A stretch of DNA of 64,000 nt, taken from positions 167,097,034 to 167,161,033 of the forward strand of contig JALIGW010000002.1 in assembly GCA_023053685.1 (NCBI GenBank), written 5' to 3'. Each line of letters begins with the position of its first letter. Position 1 is the stretch's first letter. A program made the translations under genes and the position numbers. The stretch comes from Diadophis punctatus similis. Its lineage: Eukaryota; Chordata; Lepidosauria; Squamata; Dipsadidae. The notes under the pieces are model-generated. The model was not told the origin of the DNA, made no database searches, and worked only from the letters and a program-made list of their open reading frames with translations. Shown piece by piece: positions 11,875-23,144 of this stretch.

Positions 11875-14800
11875 ACCTAGACCATTGCACAGAACCTCTG
11901 GGAAGGAGGCGGAGAAAGAGGAGAGAGAAAGAGAGAAAGTGTGTGTTATTTCAGAAAGCACAAAAAGTCTGATGCAGGTAGAGATTCATAAGTAAAACCC
12001 TTCCCAGTGGAACAAAAATTTTAAAACCATTTTTAATTGACAAGTGCTTATCATACAGCTACAAAAAGAGATGAAGACTGTTTTGACTTGTCATTTAGTA
12101 CTGGGAGTAGAATCACACTAATTGATAGAAGATGGTAATCTGTTAACTCATAGCATTGGAGCCAAAATCAGATCTGTAATTCTTTGACAAACATCCAATG
12201 TGGCATTTTTTGGTAGAAGCCAAGCCAATTTATTATTCTCCTTTTCGACACATTCCAAGCTGTTCAACGCACACAAAGTGACATGCAAGAAAGTTGTCAA
12301 ATTGGCACTTGCAGATCCTTTATGTAGCAAATTTTAAAAGATGATCAGTAAATACCAAATGCTGCATAAATGGGCATCTCTGAGCAAAGCAGCTTTGGCT
12401 AATTTCTTTAAACTGGTAACTTCTCCAAACTGATTTAGAAATCTTTGAGAAAAATTATGCAATGTGTGTATGTGACTCAACATCTCTTTGTCAAGGAGAA
12501 GCTTCAAAGCCCAGCTTACAATGTCTGATGTGGCCCTTAAACTGATCAAGTTTGTTTTAAAAAGCTCTTTCTTTGCTGTCGCTTGTCATATCCATTAATC
12601 TTACACACCCACTATCCATATTTCATTTTGCGTCTCACTTGAAGCTGGAGCTTTGAAAATTCTCCTGAATAATGCACACATGCCATTCTAAGCAAAAGAA
12701 GAGAGGGATATGTGTGGTCAAAGAATAGACCATTTGAAGTATCAAGGAAATGATAAATGGAAGCCAAAAAAAAAGAATGTAAAGATGTTGCCATATGGCG
12801 TGTCCTTTATTCAAAAGTCTGCTTTTTATTATGAAACATTACATCTTAATAAAGCATAATATCCCTTAATTCAAATGCAATACCATGACTTTTTTTAATA
12901 AGCAAATTGTCTATTACATGTTAATCATGCTAAACTTCATTTTCTTGGGAATTGATTTGAACACAATCTTGGAAGAAAGAGGTATTTAAGGAAAGTTGTT
13001 TATTATAGGCATTGACTTGAAAATATAATATTCCTTACCCATTAAATTATATTAATTTGTTCTCCAAAAACCTGGGCTTATAACAATATCAATTTGTTCT
13101 CAAAAAGTCCTTGGCTTATAACAATATATATCCATATTTCTTTCTATTTATCATTTATGTCTTTCCTGTTACTGAAACATCCATTTTTATTATACTATAA
13201 TTTTATGCACACTCAGCTCACAGAAACTCAAATGGCTACAGTTATTAATCTAACCACAATATTTTTCCTTAGGCATACTGTAATCAGCAAACGCACGAGA
13301 GAATCATGATATTTATTAATGCACTTAAGCATTAAAAAAGTGAAATCATATTTGCTTTGTCCTCTTCGCCGCTTTATTTTACAAAAATGTCTAATCACCA
13401 TTGAACGTAAAGTTCATTCAAGCCTGAATACACGGTATAGCAGCTGTTGGTAGCAGAATTATGGTTCTGTTTGATAATTGTTAATAAAAGTGTGATGTAA
13501 TTAATAATGACAGAAATGGTCAAAGTAAAATTTACTGTATATGTAAATGGTCTTTTTCCAAACATAGCTCCTTTCTGGAGTTTCATGCAACTTTCTCTAG
13601 GTGAAACTAATTTGGGATGCTATGCTATCTGTGTGGGGATTAGGTCATGTCATCTCAAAAGTTACATAGGTTGAGAACATCCATAATTATCTCATCTACC
13701 CATTCTTGACCTTACCACAGGTCAGAACCTAAAGAAAGGAAATTCTGGACATGCAAATCAAGTAATAAGGAGCATTTAACTGATCAGATACTAGCAGGAG
13801 AGTGGCTGATACCTGATTTAAATTATGATATTATTGTATGTTGATGTTATGTGGAGTTTTATGTATGTTTGATTTGTATATATGTATATTCTATACCGAT
13901 ATATATGTTATTTTTAAAACTACTTAATAAAATTTTTAATAAAAATTATTTTTTAAAAAAATTATCATATTATCTCCTTTGACTCTTGATTTTCACTCCC
14001 ATACAAATACCCAAGCTTCCCATCATCACCACTATTTCCTGGCCATATTTGCCAAATTAAGAAGATCAATGAAAGATTTAGGAAGGATGTTCCCTAAATA
14101 TCACCCTAAGTAAAAAAAGTATTTATTCAAACATATTCTAATGAGAAGAATTACAATTCAGCACATGCTTATTGTTAAAGGTCCAAACTCATCTGCCAAA
14201 AAGGGTAGCTTTATATACTGTAACTATGTCTGATTATAAAAGGAATTCTGTATATCACAGCTTATCTGACAGTAAAATCCTCATTTTAAATCAGTTTTAA
14301 ATGGGGGAAATGATAAAGGCTGCTATTATAACTAGTCACAATCTGGCAAAATTGTGGACAACTATTTTCTGTTCAAAAAATATCAAAGGACAAGTTCAAA
14401 GGAGATTCTGATTAGTATCTCCCTGAAGGGATTTCAAAGTCCAGCTTGACCCGTAGGTGGGAGGAAGGGTCATACATGAAAATTCACAGCTACAGCTGCA
14501 CACGCCTGAGAAATCTTGTAACTGCAACCCCAAGATATACAGGCCACGAATAGTCTAGCCAGCTGCCTTCATTTGGGATGAGCAATGCAATGCATGGAAA
14601 TGGAGATAAAAATAAGTTAAGGCATGCAACGCTCTCAAGCTGGTGGGAAGTGTCATATCACGTGGCAGCATCTTGGTATCTGTCAACACAACATTTTGTC
14701 CCAAAGGAACCCCAGCTGAAGGGGAAGAAAGATTCATGTAGTACAATTAGGCAGGGTCCAAAACAAAAAGGTTGAAATGAAATTAAAAACACTCTGACCA

Positions 14801-14940
14801 AGTTGCTTCCCAAGAAACATAGATGGTATAAGAGAACTGCTGAGCTGCCAAGCCGTTCTCTGAAGAGTGATTCATGGCAATGGTATTTCTCACACCAGTC
14901 TCCAACTCCAGCCATCCACCTGCCCCTTATCTTCTTAGAT

Positions 14941-15076
14941 CAGTGTTTCTCAACCTTGCCAGCCTGAAGCTGTGTGAACTTCAACTCCCAGAGTTCCCTG
15001 GCCAGCATAATTCTCCAGCCAACTCTGGGAGTTGAAGTCCACACATCTTCAAACTGCCATGGTTGGGGATGTTCTG
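14941..15076. mobile_element. hAT (Charlie-like) MITE
   Basis: It starts CAGTGTTTCTCAACCTTG. It carries AACTTCAACTCCCAGAG and its inverted partner CTCTGGGAGTTGAAGT, giving a fold-back, and ends near GGTTGGGGATGTTCTG. This is a very common squamate repeat. The right end is diverged and no target duplication was found. Confidence 0.75.
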
Positions 15077-16055
15077 GATTTTCAAATTGAAGCATTATCC
15101 ATTTTTGCCAGATTTAAAAAAAAAATGCATGTGCAATATTTTCTAGTTCTGACCAACTTGCTCATGATGGCTGACATTCTAAAATAATGCTGCCATCTAG
15201 CCATAGTACTTCTCAGCTGGAGATGTGCAATCCAATCTCAAAGTATCCCAATCCAAAAATGAGACTTTGCAAGTCAGAATGTTTCAGCCTCAAAATATGT
15301 TGACCACATCTATTATTTTCTAATACTGAACTGGCAACAGAAACCTTGCGTGAGGTCATCTTATTTAACCATTTATGCTACTCTATACTACTATTTACCA
15401 TCATCACAGAATCTCATATGGTTTACAGATGATTTCTTTCGATTCCTGTTCATTAATAAAAAAATTCAACACATATTTTGTAAACATTTCAACTCTTAAG
15501 CATAACACTGCCCAACAGATACTTGCCATCAAAGCCTATACCAGTATATAGTCAACACTGCTCATCTCCCTCCCTGCATGGCTAGAAAAAAAGCAGAAGA
15601 GATGCTTATTTTTGAGATTAGCCACAATTGAATGTACTATTCAGGCCCTAAACTGCATTTGGTTTAACACGGAATGTAGGGTCAAGTTTAAAAACCCAAT
15701 CATTGTGTAGTTCACTGGATGACTTTAAGCCGGTCATTCTCTTTCAACCTAACCTTCCTCACAGAGGTACTGCGAAGATTAAAATAAAAAATAAAAAGGG
15801 GAGGAGAGAGGAAGGATACTACATGTTGCCTCGATTTCCCAAAGCAAAATCAGGTTATACATGTAATACATAAACAATACTTTAACATTTGACATGTTTC
15901 AGATTAATCACTGTTTATCAAGAGTCATACAAAACTACAGTGAGATTAACTTAAAATAGAAGTGAACATTTGGGAACTCTTTCTTGCAATTACAATAAAA
16001 GAACCTGAGTTTGAAGGAAGCTAAATATTTATATATTTATATATTAAATATTTAG
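15077..16055. other. Non-coding intron, no feature seen
   Basis: AT-rich sequence. I see no gene or named repeat in it. Confidence 0.5.
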
Positions 16056-16310
16056 AGCCGAGGTGGCGCAGCGGTTAGAGGCAGGTACTACAGGCCACTT
16101 TAGCTGACACTGATCCGCAGGTCAGCGGTTCAAATCTCACCGGCTCAAGGTTAACTCAGCCTTCCATCCTTCCGAGGTAGGTAAAATGAGGACCCAGATT
16201 GTTGGGGGCAATCTAAATATACATTGCTTACTGGTGTAAACCCGCCTAGAGAGTGCTTGCACTGTGAGGCGGTATATAAATCTCACGAAATAAATAATAA
16301 ATAAATAAAT
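16056..16310 (+). mobile_element. Squamate tRNA SINE (GAGCCGAGGTGGCGCAG type)
   Basis: The head AGCCGAGGTGGCGCAGCGG carries a pol III A box, and GGTTCAAATCTC is a B box. The body includes CCTTCCATCCTTCCGAGG and AAATGAGGACCCAGATTG, and it ends in an AAAT-rich tail. Other copies lie at 35132 (minus), 36528, 47667 and 56391 (minus). Confidence 0.85.
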
Positions 16311-17179
16311 ATGTTTTCATATTTATTCACTGCGCTTATTTCACTACTAACCATCTAAGTCATACGAAATCATAGGTTAACTCAACCAATTCATAATGAA
16401 TATATACTGTATATAACCAAGACTAATCACACCAATAAGGTTGGTCCAACATAGATGAGTAAAATCACCATGGCAAAGAGCTACACCTGCACATGTCCTA
16501 AATAGACAACTTGACATCTTCGTTATATTTTTAGACAACTACTACATGTTGTATAACGTGTTTTTCAGACACAGAAAAAAGATGGTAAAGCAAATTCTAT
16601 CAACCAGGGATATATCAAGCTTTCAAAGAGAAAATGCTTCAGATTTCACAGGGGCTGTGGCTATTCATGGGCATGCTTGCAAACACAGCAGGAGCAGCTT
16701 GCTAGGCAGCGGTGTGAACCAGGAAAAAGATGCAGCTGCTTCAGCATATTCAAAAACGATGCCTTGAGCAAGCTTCTGTGTTTTGTAAAGCATCTCTTTC
16801 AAAGGATTTACACAGCTCTCTTGGCCAACATGGAAGACAGCTGCTGTAAGACAGCCATACTGTCCCCAGAAATGAGAAAAGGTAAAGCTCCATGGGACTT
16901 CAATAAATGCAGCAATGTGAAAAGCAAAGCGCACACCACATGAAAACAGTAGGCCCAAAAGGGACACCTGACGGATAGAGAAACTCTCCTGATTCTCACT
17001 TTGATCCTGCTCCGTGCGTAGGTAGCTAATTTTGAAGCACAAGTTAAATGCAAACATGCTTCCGGTTTTTCTCCCATTTATGAAACTGTTCAAACAGTAG
17101 GACGTACAGTGCCACTATACAGAATAAAATTGGGGGGGGGATACCTGGAATGCAATCAAATCCAGTAGAATATCATATC
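16311..17179. other. Non-coding intron, no feature seen
   Basis: Open frames at 16546-17093 on both strands show no recognisable protein. I see no other signal. Confidence 0.5.
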
Positions 17180-17648
17180 AAGGTAAAGGTAAAGGTTTCC
17201 CATGTCCAACTCTACAGGGCGGTGCTCATCTCTGTTTCTTAGCTGAGGAGTCAGTGCTGTCCAGAGACATTTCTGTGGTCATGTGGCCAACATGACTATA
17301 GCTGAGGTTCACGGAACGCTCTTACTTTCCCACCAAAGTGGTACCTATTAATCTACTTGCAATTGCTAGGTCAGGGGTGTCAAACTGGCGGCCCACGGGC
17401 CGGATGCATAGCATGCAGGCCACACCCACCCCAAAGGCAAAAAACTTTGTGATACGTCACTCTTCCACAAAGGCAAAAAACGTTGTGATACGTCATGTGA
17501 CACGATCAAGTTTGACACCCGTGTGCTAGGTGGACAGGAACTGGGGTAAGTGACGGGAGTTCACACCATCGTGCGGAGCTCAGATCTTGAACCCAGGCTG
17601 CCAGCTGACAAGCTCAGTGTCTTTAACCACCGAGCTATCGCGCCCCCA
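17180..17648 (-). mobile_element. tRNA SINE, antisense, split by a hAT insertion
   Basis: The plus strand reads AAGGTAAAGGTTTCCC, GGCGGTGCTCATCTC, TCATGTGGCCAACATGAC and GGAACGCTCTTACTTTCCCA. After the insertion it resumes with AAGTGACGGGAGTTCACACC and a reversed tRNA head (TTTAACCACCGAGCTATCGC). The right half begins after the duplicated TGCTAGGT, so removing 17372-17531 rejoins the SINE. Confidence 0.85.
17372..17523. mobile_element. hAT MITE, GTCAAACT family, nested in SINE
   Basis: Termini are CAGGGGTGTCAAACT and (reversed) CACGGGTGTCAAACT, 152 bp in total. TGCTAGGT is duplicated exactly at 17364-17371 and 17524-17531. Inside, a unit with AAAGGCAAAAAAC then GTTGTGATACGTCA occurs twice in direct orientation (about 17429-17460 and 17469-17496). 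Confidence 0.95.
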
Positions 17649-19607
17649 CAGTACTATATACTGGATTGGAAAGAGTCAGATTCCAATCTTCGCTTACAGT
17701 GATACTCATTGGTTAACTTTATCCAATCACCTTCTCTCAATATAATCTATCTCAGAGAGTTTTGAGAGAGAACAAAGGGAATGAAAGGAAGCATGTAAAG
17801 TACCTTAAGCTTCTGGAATAAAGGGCAGGGTATAAATTCAATTTTTTAAAAAAACAATCAAAGCCAAGTCATTATAGTATGGATAGGCAACCAGATGTCC
17901 TCCACCCAATTTGGTCTTCAACTCCCCTATTTTCTAGGCAGCTTACTGTACTCCATATGGGTATTGATCTCCAACCATTAAGTTGTCTTATCCTACTATA
18001 TGACAAGTTACTGGCACTTGTCACATTGTCAACATCAGCTAAGTATTGGTAATTTGTTTAGAAATATACAGGATACCCACTCCCTTAATGGACTACAGAC
18101 CATTACATAGCAAATATGCTTGCAAGCCTCTTCTGAAAAGTGATTCATGCGCTAACTCTCACTTTTAAAACTTTGGGACACCTTTCCAACATCGAGGATT
18201 TTGCTAGCCTTAAACCTCTTAGAACTTAATGAGATATATGTAGGGGGCTTCAATGTGCCAGCTTAATGCCACACAAGTCCAATTCGGGCTTTACTACAAA
18301 GGAAAATTTCATCACTTGACCTTTTATACAAAAGCTTTAGGTAGAGATCCATATCCAAGAAAGCAAAGTATTATCTATCATCAATGACAATTAAACACAA
18401 ATATCACATGAGACAGATAAGACTTATTTAGCCCATTTAACTTTTTAAATAGCTCTTTATAGGGGTAAAGTTATTTGCCTTTGGCTTACAAAAAAGTGAA
18501 AAGCAAACACAGCAGGCCATAGCACACTCTCTTTCTCACATACATATACACACAGTTTATCAGCTCTGCATAATAAATTAGGTACCTTTTTAATTTATTT
18601 TTGCAAACCTGCACATAACTTTGCAACTCCAAATAAAGAATTTAAATTTTATTAGATTTTTTTAAAAGGGAAAGGGGAAAAGTCACAGCAAAACTTATTT
18701 TAGTTGAAATGTTTGGAGATCAGGGCTGAGTATCACTTCAACTGCAGGAAGTACAGCTTGAGGAAACAAAATACACATTTCCACACCAGTAGCAAAGGAC
18801 AGCACAACCCCTTAGCCTCCCTCCCTCAGTAACAATTCATTTAGAAATCAAATGATTTAAATCATGAAGTTATTGTTCTGCTTCCTATCTTTAGCAATTC
18901 AGTAGCAACACTGGCTAAGAGAACAACTGAATGATTTCGGTATAAAATCCAAATACTGACAGTGTATAGTGTATTTTCCTAGGGCTTCTTCCTCCATTCC
19001 TCAATAACATTTTGTAATTACAGGACTGTAAATGGGAGAGGCACCTCTACTAAGCAGCAAAGATTGCAATACTATAAAAGCAATTGCTTAAGCAAAACAA
19101 TCCAACCTACAAAGCTCAGCTCTTAGTGAGAAATGATTTACACTAAGGCCTTTCCTTTTCATAAATAATCACTGGGTTATGGACAAGGAAGCGACAGATA
19201 GCAAGTAGGTCTGGAAACTACCCTGTCAAGGTAAAAAGCCTGACAATCTACCCTCAGCCTTTTGACCCAATGCAACTTTCTTTGACCTCTCTGTACCTTT
19301 GGTGCTAAGATAAATGCATTCATGAATTACTGGATCATAAATCCCCTTGCTAGAATTACACCTTCATACAGTATTAAACTGCCAGGGTGTCCACACACAC
19401 ACACACACACACACACCATCTTACACTTTCTACTCAATCGCTGCATGCTTGCATGCGTATGCTTCCCCACCCATGTTTGTTTTCCCAGGTAAAGCTGCAC
19501 AAGTTTTTCTAACTCCAATAATGTCCGATTGGATCCAAGATGCCCTTTAAAGTAAACCAAGGTTTCAGTTACCACCACACCTAATAGAGATTCACAGGCG
19601 ACCTGCC
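17649..19607. other. Non-coding intron next to exon 1
   Basis: Mostly AT-rich unique sequence without a named repeat, apart from a (CA) run at 19392-19416. Conserved intronic regulatory elements could lie here but cannot be told apart by eye. Confidence 0.5.
19392..19416 (+). repeat. (CA)12 microsatellite
   Basis: Uninterrupted CA dinucleotides close to exon 1 in intron 1. Confidence 0.95.
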
Positions 19608-19613
19608 ACTCAC
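19608..19613 (-). promoter_or_regulatory. ARHGAP26: Splice donor of ARHGAP26 exon 1
   Basis: On the minus strand the sequence reads AAAA|GTGAGT, a full consensus donor. The exon-final A is the first base of a split codon, as expected for the ALK-N/S junction of GRAF proteins. Confidence 0.9.
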
Positions 19614-19767
19614 TTTTAAGGGCCACAATGAGTGCCTTTCCATCCTTGATCAGCTCCTTGATGAATTTGTTGGTCTTGTCCAGCTCAGCTTCGTGAGACT
19701 TTAGCCTTTCTCGGAACTGGGGGCTGTCCAAACAGCAGTCACTAAACTCCAAGGCAGGTAGCCCCAT
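19614..19767 (-). CDS. ARHGAP26: ARHGAP26 (GRAF1) first coding exon, 51 codons plus one base
   Basis: The exon encodes the start of a GRAF-family Rho GTPase-activating protein, which bends membrane through its BAR domain and switches off RhoA and Cdc42 in endocytosis and adhesion. The product begins [16 protein letters not shown] and continues with [16 protein letters not shown], the first part of the BAR domain. These match GRAF1 as I know it better than paralogues ARHGAP10 (MGLQPLEFSDCYLDSP) or ARHGAP42 (MGLPTLEFSDSYLDSP). The start ATG (19765-19767) has A at -3 and G at +4, and an in-frame TGA lies 16 codons upstream at 19813-19815, so no longer N terminus is possible in this exon. The exon ends in phase 1 at CTTAAAA followed by the donor GTGAGT (19608-19613). 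The frame runs open past the donor to about 19327, but residues after ALK no longer resemble the family. Later exons (rest of BAR, PH, RhoGAP, SH3) lie outside the window. Confidence 0.93.
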
Positions 19768-20040
19768 GATTTCCCAGAGCCCGTCCAAAGCCAGACTTAC
19801 GGCTAAAAGCAATCAGCTGGAAGAGAAACGCCCAGGAATGGAAAACCTTTCCCCAAAGCACCTTAAATCGAAAGGGAAGAGCCACCGATCAACGTTGAAA
19901 AATGTAGCCAGCCCGTCCAGCAAAATGCAAAAATTTTAAAAAAAAATCATCCGTTTTTATGCTGCTCAGGATCCGCAGACATCAGGAAGTCAATTTGTCA
20001 ACTCTCGAAGCAGACGAAAAAAGGGTCTAAAGGAAGATCT
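19768..20040 (-). other. ARHGAP26: ARHGAP26 5' untranslated region (upstream limit unknown)
   Basis: This stretch lies directly upstream of the ATG on the minus strand and before the densest CpG region. It is the natural 5' leader if the coding exon is also exon 1. No splice acceptor is needed to explain the sequence, but the transcription start cannot be fixed by reading alone. Confidence 0.55.
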
Positions 20041-20700
20041 TGCACCGAGGGCTGTTTCACACACGCCAGAGCGAGAGGACAGAAGCCGTCCGGAAGGAGG
20101 GAAACGGCGTTGCCCGAGCAGCAAACGCTACCGCTGCCGGAGGACGGCTGCTGGCGGCCACATTTTCCAAACACGCTGCAAACTCGGGGGCGGTGCGGTC
20201 GTGGCTGTTGCCGGAACCTCCAGCTCTTCGCCGGGTCTACGTTGGTTGCTGCCGCAGCCTTGAGAAACCCACCCCGCGCGCTTTGCCCCGCGGGGCCTCC
20301 CGAAGCAGAAGTCCTCAGATCTTCAGCTCAGCACAGGCACCTCCGACGGCATCCGGGATCCACCGGGACCCTGCGCTTCCCCATTGGAACGCGAGCGATC
20401 ATTTTCCTACCGCTCTGCCCGTTGGAACGTTGTGGAAAGAGAGAGGATTTTTTTTTTTGGTCCCTCCCCCGGCCCAGACACGACCCCGCCTCTTGCACCA
20501 GCGGAAGCCAATCAGAGGCCGGACGGCTCATGGAGCAAGGAGGAGGGAAGCAAGAAAGATGCCCTGCGAAGACAAGGCCGGCTATGACCGGGGGGGGGGG
20601 GGGGGGGGCGTGGCCAGAGGTATGTCAAACCGCATGGAGCTGATCCCCTCCCTTCCCGCCCTCTTAAAGACATACCCTCCGGAATGGGTGGGAGAGAGGA
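20040..20700 (-). promoter_or_regulatory. ARHGAP26: CpG-rich promoter region of ARHGAP26
   Basis: This is a clear GC- and CpG-rich island in an AT-rich neighbourhood, 270-930 bp upstream of the ARHGAP26 start codon. It holds a GC box (CCCCGCC at 20484-20490, which is GGCGGGG on the minus strand), a CCAAT at 20508-20512 and an inverted one (ATTGG at 20383-20387), and no obvious TATA box. This is typical of a broad housekeeping-type promoter. Long open frames on the plus strand here (20040-20714 and 20110-20643) are a by-product of few stop codons in GC-rich DNA and show no recognisable protein. Confidence 0.75.
20590..20608 (+). repeat. Poly-G run of 19
   Basis: Nineteen consecutive G residues lie within the ARHGAP26 promoter island. 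The run could form a G-quadruplex on the plus strand, and its exact length is prone to sequencing error. Confidence 0.9.
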
Positions 20701-22013
20701 GTGGCGAAGGCTAGGTTGCTCAAGGGCGTTTCTGGTAAACCTGTTGCTGCAGTGCAGGCTGAAGGAGAAACCACCTTACAGCGAATCGTTGCACCCGGGA
20801 GCTACGCTTGGAGACGGAAGGAGGGAAGGGAGAATATGCACGCTCGGCGATCCTTTAAGAGGCTACAGTGAGGGATCACCTTCACGCTGGCCTTGGCATA
20901 AGGAAACAACAATTCTTTTCATAAAAGGGATCCTTTCCACCTTTCCCTCCGCAAATGAGATTCCCTTTTGCACACTCACAGCCTGGCTTGCCTGCCTGCC
21001 TGCCTGCCTTTGACGCTCAAATTATTTTCTGCCTTTTACAGCATGCGATTCCTGCCTTTCTGCAGGGAAAACGAAATCAGCAGGATGACCTGCTGAATTT
21101 ATGCATACCTTCCCCCTATCTGTCCTCTGTTGATTTGAAAAGCTAGCCAGGAGCCTAAGCTTGGTTAGCATTGGGTGGGAGAGCACTGACAAGAGCTAAG
21201 GTGGAAATAAGACAATAGCAAAACTATGTACGGTTCTTCCCTCTCTCAAAAAAAAAAAAATCCTCCTACACAGACATGGTCATAAAATCACCAGGAACTG
21301 AGCTTTCTCTTTCTATCCATACTGACTATGATCTTGACTCATCTGAAAAAAGCTAATTGCGTGCCTTTTTCACTTCCATATTCAAAGGTTTGGTAGATGA
21401 ATTGCCCTTTATTTTTTCCCCAAAAGATATCACATGACCAATTATTGATTGTACTGAACTTTAGACATCATTCCTGCTCTTCTGAAAGACCTCTGAGTCA
21501 AAATTTTAGATCATGTTAATTCTAAAGAGCATTACGTAAATTGACAGCAAAATTTTAGATCAGGTTAGTTCTGAAGAGATTTAAACTGACAGCAGATTAA
21601 GGAACAGTTGAGAGCCAAATTCAATGTTCTGATTAAAAATCCCAAGATTTGGAGAAGGAGCTATTTGAATCTGAGTCACGGGACAAATATTTCTTTGCTG
21701 TCCACCAAAACATGCTACTTAATAAAAGAGGGCCATAGGCAAGTGCACTCCTTGAAGCATTTCATCTTACAAAATTGCTCACAGGCCATTTCATTTAAAT
21801 GATTTAGAATAGTTCTGTAAAGTCTGAACAATGAGAAGACAAGGTGAACTGAAGGTTTGACTTTCCTTAGAATGAAATTGGAGTAGTTTTTGCATTTTTA
21901 TATTTTTAAATTTTCTTTGACTAAGGCCAACAACTTAAAATATCCTGAAAGAAGTAAAAAATTCCAGACAGGAATACAGTAATACTGAAACAGACAATAA
22001 CAAGGTAATAGGC
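20701..22013. other. Upstream flank of ARHGAP26, no gene seen
   Basis: GC content falls from the promoter into ordinary DNA. It contains a short (CCTG)n at about 20988-21008. I recognise no coding or mobile element. Confidence 0.5.
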
Positions 22014-22429
22014 CAGTGATGGCGAACCTATGGCACGGGTGCCACAGGTGGCACGCGGAGCCATATCTGCCGGCACGCGAACCGTTGCCTTAGCTCAGCT
22101 CCTGTGCGCATGTGCGGGCCCACCAGCTAATTTTTGGCTCGTGCGGAGGCTCTGGGAGGGCGATTTCGGCCTCTGGAGAGCCTCCGGGGTGGCAGGGAGA
22201 ACGTTTTCGCCCTCCCCAAGCTCCAAGAGAGCCTCTGGAGCCTGGGGAGGGCAAAAAACAGGCCTACCGGGCCCACTGGAAGTCGAAAAATGGGGGAGTG
22301 GGGGGGTCGCGCATGCATGTGCAGGGGGGTGGGGCGACTTTGAATTATGGGTGTGGGCACGCACGCACGTACGATAGCGTGCGTGCGCGCTATTTCGGCA
22401 CCCGAGGAAAAAAAGGTTCGCCATCACTG
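22014..22429 (+). mobile_element. hAT MITE, GCGAACC family, intact, 8-bp TSD
   Basis: Ends are CAGTGATGGCGAACC at both termini (inverted). TAATAGGC is duplicated at 22006-22013 and 22430-22437. It is a GC-rich, non-coding 416-bp copy close in structure to that at 36758. Confidence 0.95.
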
Positions 22430-22544
22430 TAATAGGCTATTATGCACTATAATCAGGGAAATAGCATTATTTTTAATGTTATAAATCACACTTAAATGAT
22501 GACTAAAAGCAGTATTGTATTTGGTTGCACATCTCTAAAGAAAT

Positions 22545-23144
22545 ACTTGAGTGCCTCTGCCACCTGTCTGGAACCCGCACTGCATATCGGACATTAATAC
22601 AATTGAGAGAGTCCAGAAATATTTCACAAGAGGAGTCCTCCACTCCTCTGCTCGCAACAGAATACCTTATTCCACCAGACTTGAAATTTTGGGCTTAGAT
22701 AACTTAGAGCTACGTCGCCTTCAGTCTCATCTAAATGTAGTTCATAAAATCATCTGCCACAATGTCCTACCTGTCAATGAATACTTCAGCTTCAACCGCA
22801 ACAATACACGAGCACACAATAGATTCAAACTCAATGTAAACCGCTCAAAACTTGACTGCAGAAAATACGACTTCAGCAACAGAGTGATCAACGCCTGGAA
22901 TGCACTACCTGACTCTGTGGTTTCTTCCCCAAACCCCAAAAACTTTAACCTTAGACTGTCTACAGTTGACCTCACCCCATTCCTAAGAGGTCTGTAAGGG
23001 GCGTGCATAAGCGCACCATCGTGCCTACCGTCCCTGTCCTTCTGTCCTATTGTCCAAATTTACCTATACCTACTTTGCTTTTGTTTATGTTTATACCATA
23101 CCTGTTATCTTGTACACGTGTTGACAAATAAATAAATAAATAAA
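22545..23144 (+). pseudogene. LINE 3' end with reverse transcriptase C-terminus (Jockey/CR1/L2/Rex group)
   Basis: An open frame from about 22545 to 22997 reads PPVWNPHCISDINTIERVQK, then YSTRLEILGLDNLELRRLQ and INAWNALPDSVV. These are typical of the region after the RT domain in Jockey-superfamily LINEs (the IERVQ..F and LE.RR motifs). A stop, a short 3' UTR (GGGGCGTGCATAAGCGCACC) and an (AAAT)n tail follow. The copy is 5' truncated, so it lacks RT catalytic residues and cannot move itself. The frame is intact over about 145 codons, suggesting a fairly young insertion. A second shorter copy of the same 3' end lies at 48720-48905. Confidence 0.8.

Larger units (their letters stand above)
9507..14940. 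other. Non-coding intron stretches, 9507-10371, 10483-11740, 11883-14940
   Basis: These are mostly AT-rich and unique. A very AT-rich tail-like segment at 13795-13965 could be an old LINE 3' end. Two adjacent minus-strand frames at 12148-12330 and 12334-12549, close to each other, match nothing I recognise and may be a decayed retroelement or chance. Confidence 0.45.
1..19613 (-). other. ARHGAP26: Intron 1 of ARHGAP26 (5' part, continues outside window)
   Basis: Everything below the exon 1 donor is intron on the minus strand. No exon was recognised in it: no open frame resembles the BAR continuation of GRAF1. A long first intron is known for this gene in mammals. Confidence 0.8.

Noticed and set aside
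12148..12549. Two adjacent minus-strand frames
   Set aside because: They could be an old retroelement, but no motif identifies them.
16056..16150. Possible tRNA genes at SINE heads (also 36341, 36528, 47667)
   Set aside because: A and B boxes are present, but the bodies and tails are SINE and no tRNA cloverleaf can be completed.
19765..19812. Longer ARHGAP26 N terminus starting upstream at 19812
   Set aside because: That codon is TTG on the minus strand, directly after an in-frame TGA, and the ATG at 19767 matches the family start.
20040..20714. Plus-strand open frames of 224 and 177 codons
   Set aside because: They lie in the CpG-rich promoter where stops are rare, overlap each other in two frames, and show no recognisable domain.
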